From Oscillospiraceae bacterium (GTDB lineage: Bacteria > Bacillota > Clostridia > Oscillospirales > Acutalibacteraceae), in NCBI GenBank assembly GCA_012520505.1, contig JAAYOC010000036.1:1-64000 (forward strand): a stretch of DNA of 64,000 bases, read 5' to 3'. The notes below the pieces were generated by a model that saw only the letters and a program-made list of their open reading frames with translations, had not been told where the DNA came from and ran no database searches. The position numbers were made by a program, and so were the translations under genes. Below are positions 58,580 to 64,000 of the stretch, piece by piece (the stretch's first letter is position 1; each line of letters opens with the position of its first letter).

Positions 58580-61208
58580 TCAACATTTTTAAAAGAAGGT
58601 CTTCAGTAGCCTCAAGAGCTTCGTCTATTTTTGAAACATCCTTACCACCCGCCATTGCACTATCAGGTTTTCCGCCGCCGCCACCACCGGCAACCTCTGC
58701 AATTGCACGAACAAGATTTCCGGCATGTGCGCCCTTTGTCACAGCAGCTTTGCCACAACTACAAGCAAAACTTAATCTACCTTCAGAAACAGATGCTAAA
58801 ACAACTACAATGTTTTCATCTGTTTCTTTTGCTGTATCTGCCATTGTTCTAAGGTCAGCACCTTGAACACCATCTACTTTTGAAACTATGAGCTTAACAC
58901 CTTTTACATCTTTTGCTTCGCCAAGCATATCTTTTGCAGAAGCTGCCGCAATCTTAGCACTCAGTTCTTCAACTTGTTTTTCCGCTGCCTTTAAGCTCGC
59001 TGCCATTGCTGCAACCTTTAAGTCAAGTTCATTGATATTTGAAAGTTTAATTGCAACTGCAGTCTTTGTGATAAGAGCATTCTTTTCTTCAATATATTTA
59101 AGAACACCTGTCCCTGTTACAGCCTCAATACGACGAATACCCGCTGCAATTGAAGATTCTGAAACAATCTTATAAAGACCAAGAGTCCCTGTTCTGTCTA
59201 CATGAGTACCACCGCATAATTCAATTGAATACCCCTCTATTTTAACAACACGAACGGCATCGCCATATTTTTCACCAAAGAATGCCATTGCGCCCATAGC
59301 TTTTGCTTCCTCAATTGTCGTTTCAATCGTTTCAACAGGAAGGTTTTCTAGAATAATTTCGTTTACCTTTTTTTCTACTGCCTTAATTTCTTCACTTGTC
59401 ATTGCTGAAAAATGTGAAAAATCAAAACGAGCAACTGTAGGACCTACAAATGAACCTGCTTGTTCAACATGTGAACCAAGCACTTCTCTAAGTGCTGCTT
59501 GTAAAAGATGGGCGGAAGTATGATTTCTCATTGTAGCTTTACGAATTTTCATATCTACTGATGCAGTAACGGATACATCCCTTCTAAGAAAGCCATCTGT
59601 CACTACGCCTATATGAAGATACACGCCGCTAGGTGTCTTTATTGTGTCATTTATTTCAACTGTGAAACCTTCTGAAATGAGAGTCCCTACATCGCCGACC
59701 TGTCCGCCGGATTCAGCATAAAATGCCGTTTTATCAAGAATTACAGCAACTTTATCGCCAATATCTGCATCATCTACAAGTTTGTTATCCTTAATAATTC
59801 CAAGAATAGTTGATTTTGTTTCAAATTCTGTGTAACCGAAAAATTCTGTTTTTGCAAAATTCTTCGTCAAATCTTCATTGCCTTTCCAAGCTTCAGCCAC
59901 AGATTTTGCTGCCGCATCTGCCTTTGCGCGCTTTTTCTGTTCATCCAGAAGTTCATAAAATTTATCTTCATCAACAGTCATTTTATATTCCTCCAGTATC
60001 TCTTTCGTAAGATCTATTGGGAAACCAAAAGTGTCTTGAAGTTTAAATGCGTCTTCACCGGAAAGCATTTTAGAATCAGCATTTTCAATGAGCTCCATAA
60101 GCAAAGCTGTTCCGGTGTCAATTGTTTTATTAAAGTTTTCTTCTTCGGAATTGATAACTTTCATAATAAAATCATGCTTCTCAACAAGATTTGGATATGC
60201 ATCTTTATTCTCATTAATTACAACTTTCGCAACATCCGTTAAAAACGTATGGTCGATTCCAAGCAGCCTACCATGACGAGCAGCTCGTCTAAGAAGCCTA
60301 CGAAGTACATATCCTCTACCTTCATTTGAAGGCATAATACCATCTGAAATCATAAATGTTATGCTTCTTATGTGATCTGCAATTACACGAAGAGATACAT
60401 CGTTTCCTTCGTTATCGTGATATTTCACTCCTGCAATTTCAGAAGCTTTCTTTATAATATTTTGAATTGTATCGACTTCAAAAATATTACTTGTACCCTG
60501 TATTACACACGCAAGTCTTTCAATACCCATACCTGTGTCTATATTTGGATTTTCAAGTGGTGTGTAATTATTATTTCCGTCATTTTCAAACTGAGTAAAT
60601 ACTAGGTTCCAAACTTCCATATAACGGTCACATTCACAACCTACCTTACAGTTTGGATCACCACAGCCATATTCGGCACCACGGTCAAAATAAATTTCTG
60701 AACAAGGACCACAAGGACCTTGCCCGTGTTCCCAGAAATTGTCTTTCTTACCAAGTCTTGCTATATGCGATGGATCTACTCCGACATCATCAGTCCAAAT
60801 CTTATATGCTTCATCATCTTCCTCGTATACACTGCAATAAAGAAGATTTTCCGGAATTTCAAGCGTTTTTGTCAAAAATTCCCAAGCCCACCAGCAAGCT
60901 TCTAATTTAAAATAATCTCCAAAAGAGAAATTTCCAAGCATTTCAAAATACGTGCCATGGCGTGCAGTTTTACCGACACTTTCAATGTCCGGTGTTCTAA
61001 TGCACTTTTGGCACGTAACAATTCTCTTTTTTGGCGGTTCAACTTCACCTGTGAAATATTTCTTCATAGGTGCCATACCGGAATTTATCAAAAGCAAACT
61101 CTTGTCACCTTGTGGTACAAGAGAAAAACTTTCAAGTCTTAAATGTTCCTTGCTCTCAAAAAAGCTTAAAAACTTTTCTCTAAGCTCATTTAATCCTGTC
61201 CATTGCAT
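58575..61208 (-). CDS. alaS: Alanyl-tRNA synthetase
   Basis: 877 residues, full length. The class II catalytic core has LINSGMAPMKKYFTG and RHGTYFEMLGNFSFGDYF; the editing domain zinc ligands are in HTSAHLLQAALREVLGSH and CGGTHVDRTG; the C-Ala domain ends with the Gly-rich EVAGGGGGGKPDSAMAGG. It charges tRNA-Ala and clears Ser/Gly mischarging. The ATG has AAGGAGAATC upstream and lies 15 bp after rfbD, with no T-box leader, so it is cotranscribed with the dTDP-rhamnose genes. Confidence 0.97.
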   Translation of the reverse strand: MQWTGLNELREKFLSFFESKEHLRLESFSLVPQGDKSLLLINSGMAPMKKYFTGEVEPPKKRIVTCQKCIRTPDIESVGKTARHGTYFEMLGNFSFGDYFKLEACWWAWEFLTKTLEIPENLLYCSVYEEDDEAYKIWTDDVGVDPSHIARLGKKDNFWEHGQGPCGPCSEIYFDRGAEYGCGDPNCKVGCECDRYMEVWNLVFTQFENDGNNNYTPLENPNIDTGMGIERLACVIQGTSNIFEVDTIQNIIKKASEIAGVKYHDNEGNDVSLRVIADHIRSITFMISDGIMPSNEGRGYVLRRLLRRAARHGRLLGIDHTFLTDVAKVVINENKDAYPNLVEKHDFIMKVINSEEENFNKTIDTGTALLMELIENADSKMLSGEDAFKLQDTFGFPIDLTKEILEEYKMTVDEDKFYELLDEQKKRAKADAAAKSVAEAWKGNEDLTKNFAKTEFFGYTEFETKSTILGIIKDNKLVDDADIGDKVAVILDKTAFYAESGGQVGDVGTLISEGFTVEINDTIKTPSGVYLHIGVVTDGFLRRDVSVTASVDMKIRKATMRNHTSAHLLQAALREVLGSHVEQAGSFVGPTVARFDFSHFSAMTSEEIKAVEKKVNEIILENLPVETIETTIEEAKAMGAMAFFGEKYGDAVRVVKIEGYSIELCGGTHVDRTGTLGLYKIVSESSIAAGIRRIEAVTGTGVLKYIEEKNALITKTAVAIKLSNINELDLKVAAMAASLKAAEKQVEELSAKIAAASAKDMLGEAKDVKGVKLIVSKVDGVQGADLRTMADTAKETDENIVVVLASVSEGRLSFACSCGKAAVTKGAHAGNLVRAIAEVAGGGGGGKPDSAMAGGKDVSKIDEALEATEDLLLKMLK

Positions 61209-61223
61209 GTATGTTGATTCTCC

Positions 61224-62069
61224 TTAAATCTTAAGTTCTTTTAAAAATCTCGAAAGAGCATCTTCCCAAGGTGGAAGCAATTCAAAACCGGCTTCAACAA
61301 GTGACTGTTTCGATAACCTTGAATTGAGTGGTCTTCTTGCGGCACTTTTATATTTATCTGTCGTTGTCGGGTTTATAATAAGATTTTTCCCGGACTGTCT
61401 TACAATTTCTTTTGCATAATCAAAAAATGAAACAAAACCTTCATTTGTCGCATGATATATGCCATAGTTTTTTGTTTTAAGCATATCTGCAATAAGTTTT
61501 GCTAAATCCTTTGTGTAAGTAGGTGAGCCTATTTGGTCTGCAACTACTGATATCTCATCTCTAGTTTCAGCAAGACGTAAAATTGTCTTTGGAAAATTCT
61601 TTCCGTTTTTACCAAACAACCAAGAAACTCTAATGATAAAATGTTTGTTGCAGAAAGCTTTCATCGCCTCTTCACCGGCAAGCTTTGACAATCCGTACTC
61701 ATTGAGTGGACTTTTTTTATCATTTACCTCATATGGTTCTTCACCCGCTCCGCCAAACACGTAATCTGTGCTGATATAAACCATAGGAATCTCAAGTCGC
61801 CCGCATTGCTTTGCAAGCGACCTTGTAGCGGAGGCATTAAGATTGTGACACTTGATATGTTCTTCCTGTGCCAAATCTACTGCCGTATATGCAGCGCAGT
61901 GAACCACTGCGTCGATTTCTGTGTACTCAAACATTTGGAGAACAAGGCCTTGATTAGTAATATCAAATTCCTCATGTGAAGGAGCAATTATCTCCATCCC
62001 CCTGCTTTCGAGTTCTAAAACCACATCTGAACCAAGCTGTCCGGATGCTCCTGTAACAAGAACTTTCAT
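61224..62069 (-). CDS. rfbD: dTDP-4-dehydrorhamnose reductase
   Basis: 281 residues of the SDR family. GASGQLGSDV at the N-terminus binds NAD(P)H, YISTDYVFGG and the catalytic YGLSKLAGE follow, and RRPLNSRLSKQ closes the protein. It makes dTDP-L-rhamnose, the last step of the pathway whose first and third enzymes are fused in the next gene upstream. An AGGTG site precedes the ATG. Confidence 0.95.
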   Translation of the reverse strand: MKVLVTGASGQLGSDVVLELESRGMEIIAPSHEEFDITNQGLVLQMFEYTEIDAVVHCAAYTAVDLAQEEHIKCHNLNASATRSLAKQCGRLEIPMVYISTDYVFGGAGEEPYEVNDKKSPLNEYGLSKLAGEEAMKAFCNKHFIIRVSWLFGKNGKNFPKTILRLAETRDEISVVADQIGSPTYTKDLAKLIADMLKTKNYGIYHATNEGFVSFFDYAKEIVRQSGKNLIINPTTTDKYKSAARRPLNSRLSKQSLVEAGFELLPPWEDALSRFLKELKI

Positions 62070-62166
62070 GTTACACCTGCCCTAACTTTACGTTATTTCT
62101 ATTTAAAATTATCCTCATTCCTGTTCTAATTATTCCTGTTCTAAGATTTGACATCCTTGCGACATC

Positions 62167-63741
62167 TTATTTTAAGTCTTGACTCTCCGGTTCTTGATTT
62201 TCCTTTTCTAAAATCTGACTTTCATTTATCCAAAAATCCAATTCGTCTTCAATATCTTTGAGATAAGGTGCCGCCTCATCTTTTTCTGAAAGTATAGGAT
62301 TTGTAATACCCCAATCTATTGCAATATCCGGATCATCAAAACGAATACCCGCATCACATTCCGGAGAATAAAACTCATCAACCTTGTACATAATTTCAAC
62401 ATCTTCAGTCAAGGTTAAGAAACCATGAGCAAATCCTTTTGGAATGAAAATCTGCTTCATGTTTTCTTCAGACAATTCAACTGCAATCCACTTTTTATAA
62501 GTTGGCGAATCTTTTCTAAGGTCAACTACGACATCCATTATTTTGCCTTTGAGGCAAGTCAAAAGTTTTGCTTGACTACGAGGGTTCTTTTGAAAATGCA
62601 GACCCCGAATAATTCCCTTCTTTGCGGAGAAAGAACGGTTATCTTGAACAAATTCAACATCAATACCGGCCTCTTCTAAATCTCTCTTGGAATAAGACTC
62701 CATGAAACCTCCACGATTGTCTCCAACTGCTTTTGGTGTGAATACTTTTACACCCGGAAGTTTAAAGTCAGATACTTCTTTCACCGAGCCATCTTGCCAA
62801 GTAGTTGAGTTATCACGGCCCCAAATTGGGCGTTCACCGAATGATGATGAATAAAGAATCTGTCCTTCTGAAACTCGACGTAAGTGTTCACCGTATTTTG
62901 ATTTACCATGAAGTTCTGCAGATTCAAGAAGTTTTTTCTTAGTAATCCACCTCATATTGTAAGCAATTTCCTCAGGGGCAGAAATAATAATGTTCTGGTT
63001 TTCTTCAAGAGTTCTAATAAAGTTTGCCGCTTTATTCAGAGAGTCAACTGTACCTGTATCCATCCACGCAAAACCTCGACCCATTACTTCAACTTCAAGG
63101 TCACCAACTGCAAGATATTTTTCGTTAAGATCAGTAATTTCAAGTTCACCTCTTGCAGATGGTTTAAGGCTCTTTGCAAACTGAACAGCACGGTTATCAT
63201 AAAAATACATTCCGGTAACAGCGTAATTAGACTTCGGTTCCTTTGGCTTTTCTTCTATTCCTACGATATTGCCCATTTCATCAAATTCAATTACACCAAA
63301 ATCGTTTGGATTTTCAACATAATATCCAAAGATGGTTGCCTTCGCATCCTTTTCAAGTGATGCGGAAACAGCAGCTCTACGAAGTATATGACCGAGACCG
63401 TTACCGTAAAAAATATTGTCACCAAGTATCATAGCAACACTATCATCGCCTATAAATTCTTCACCGATAATGAAAGCTTCAGCCAAACCGTTTGGTTGTT
63501 CCTGAATAGCATATTCAAGATTTAGACCGAAAAGGTCTCCATCGCCCAGAAGTTCTTCAAATCTTGGTGTATCCTCCGGCGTTGAAATTATGAGAATATC
63601 TCTAATACCCGCAAGCATAAGCATTGAAAGCGGATAAAAAATCATTGGTTTATTGTATACCGGGAGTAATTGTTTACTTGTTACTCGTGTAAGTGGATAG
63701 AGTCTTGTGCCCGAACCACCGGCAAGAATAATTCCTTTCAA
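62167..63741 (-). CDS. RfbA-RfbC fusion: glucose-1-phosphate thymidylyltransferase and dTDP-4-dehydrorhamnose 3,5-epimerase
   Basis: 524 residues. Residues about 1-290 are RfbA ([42 protein letters not shown]). A linker of about 35 residues leads to RfbC at about 322-505, with the cupin catalytic His in [15 protein letters not shown] (about 382), [13 protein letters not shown] and Tyr in KVDEFYSP (about 458). The C-terminal 20 residues are a charged tail. The start is a TTG ending at 63741 with GAGG upstream. rfbB (4,6-dehydratase) is not in the window. Confidence 0.93.
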   Translation of the reverse strand: MKGIILAGGSGTRLYPLTRVTSKQLLPVYNKPMIFYPLSMLMLAGIRDILIISTPEDTPRFEELLGDGDLFGLNLEYAIQEQPNGLAEAFIIGEEFIGDDSVAMILGDNIFYGNGLGHILRRAAVSASLEKDAKATIFGYYVENPNDFGVIEFDEMGNIVGIEEKPKEPKSNYAVTGMYFYDNRAVQFAKSLKPSARGELEITDLNEKYLAVGDLEVEVMGRGFAWMDTGTVDSLNKAANFIRTLEENQNIIISAPEEIAYNMRWITKKKLLESAELHGKSKYGEHLRRVSEGQILYSSSFGERPIWGRDNSTTWQDGSVKEVSDFKLPGVKVFTPKAVGDNRGGFMESYSKRDLEEAGIDVEFVQDNRSFSAKKGIIRGLHFQKNPRSQAKLLTCLKGKIMDVVVDLRKDSPTYKKWIAVELSEENMKQIFIPKGFAHGFLTLTEDVEIMYKVDEFYSPECDAGIRFDDPDIAIDWGITNPILSEKDEAAPYLKDIEDELDFWINESQILEKENQEPESQDLK

Positions 63742-63844
63742 ACAATCAACCTCATTTCCTCACTACAATAAGCATTTTAGAACAAATCTCTGCTAAATTT
63801 TAAAGTGAATTCCCACTAAAATTAAAATAAAATTAAAATGAATA

Positions 63845-63896
63845 TCTAACTAAAGTTAGACGCGTATATAATACTACTTCTTGCTTTTTTAGTCAA
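63845..63896 (-). promoter_or_regulatory. rfb-alaS operon promoter with palindrome
   Basis: On the minus strand TTGACT (63896-63891) and TATTAT (63873-63868) are 17 bp apart. The palindrome TCTAACT-AA-AGTTAGA (63845-63860) begins about 7 bp after the -10, over the start site. Confidence 0.6.
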
Positions 63897-63940
63897 ACAG
63901 CACGATAATATTAAAAAGCCCGAAATAAAGGAGTTTTAAA

Positions 63941-64000
63941 ATGAAAGTTGCAATCATTGGCGGTGGCGCATCCGGACTTGCTTGTGCCATTAAACTGGCT
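63941..64000 (+). CDS. FAD/NAD(P)-binding oxidoreductase (5' end only)
   Basis: Only the first 20 codons lie in the window. They encode the dinucleotide-binding motif IIGGGASGLACA, typical of HI0933/YhiN-like flavoproteins and related oxidoreductases; the subfamily cannot be decided from this fragment. The ATG has AAAGGAG upstream. Divergent from the rfb operon. Confidence 0.75.
   Translation, partial: MKVAIIGGGASGLACAIKLA

Noticed and set aside
61209..61223. T-box riboswitch in front of alaS
   Set aside because: Only 15 bp separate rfbD and alaS, so there is no room for a leader.
63845..63860. Third copy of the feo/ZIP operator at the rfb promoter
   Set aside because: The half-sites have the opposite order (CTAACT then AGTTAG) and a 2-bp rather than 4-bp centre, so it is not the same site.

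Overview
The window is AT-rich chromosomal DNA from a Gram-positive anaerobe of the Bacillota, most likely class Clostridia. Supporting signs are the SepF/DivIVA division cluster, a CIRCE site on hsp20, an NrdR repressor, a 2[4Fe-4S] ferredoxin, FeoAB iron uptake, a transketolase split into two subunits, strong AAGGAGG-type ribosome sites and TTGACA-17-TATAAT promoters. Several unusual gene fusions hint at one of the small-genome Eubacteriales families, but I cannot name a genus from the sequence. Nothing looks like a prophage, insertion sequence, CRISPR array or rRNA operon. Genes are dense and mostly housekeeping.

Layout. 1-2.7 kb: DivIVA-like fragment, lipase-type hydrolase, coaX, GtrA protein. 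2.9-9.5 kb: SPFH/zinc-ribbon protein, secreted transglutaminase-like protein, sirtuin, a TlpA-CcdA-HMA thiol/metal module, OhrR regulator, NAD-dependent epimerase. 9.6-12.2 kb: DUF5320, Hsp20, DUF134 and Mrp genes, with shared TGACATATGTCA palindromes. 12.2-13.8 kb: acetyltransferase, tRNA-Ser, nrdR. 13.9-19.8 kb: aro operon (aroF, aroB, aroA, aroC and a trifunctional chorismate mutase/AroE/AroK gene) leading from PEP and erythrose-4-phosphate to prephenate, but without 3-dehydroquinate dehydratase. 20-25 kb: ferredoxin, TrmN6-like and RsmI methyltransferases, YchF, OPT transporter. 25-27.7 kb: feoAB fusion and its Cys-rich partner. 27.7-29.2 kb: folA and thyA. 29.3-30.2 kb: a KilA-N gene bracketed by matching hairpins. 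30.4-38.4 kb: a his operon (hisZ-hisG fusion, hisD, hisC, hisB, hisA, hisF, hisI, hisE) ending in argF; hisH is absent. 38.5-41.4 kb: Na/Pi transporter and ZIP transporter. 41.4-46 kb: tRNA-Pro, two paralogous DUF2207 proteins and LemA.

46-63.7 kb is one long leftward block: rfbA-rfbC fusion, rfbD, alaS, HIT hydrolase, comEC, holA, cca, miaA, an HlyD-like adaptor, yggS, sepF, divIVA, lspA, rluD and the two transketolase halves. A rightward FAD oxidoreductase starts at the window edge.

The themes worth attention are: three pathway fusions, each beside a missing pathway step (CM-AroE-AroK without aroD, HisZ-HisG without hisH, RfbA-RfbC without rfbB); a shared GTTAGC-N4-GCTAAC operator in front of the iron and ZIP transporters; a palindrome regulon around DUF134/DUF5320; a paired NrdR box before nrdR; and a promoter that should produce a leaderless holA transcript. 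All functional calls come from reading the translations; no database search was run.
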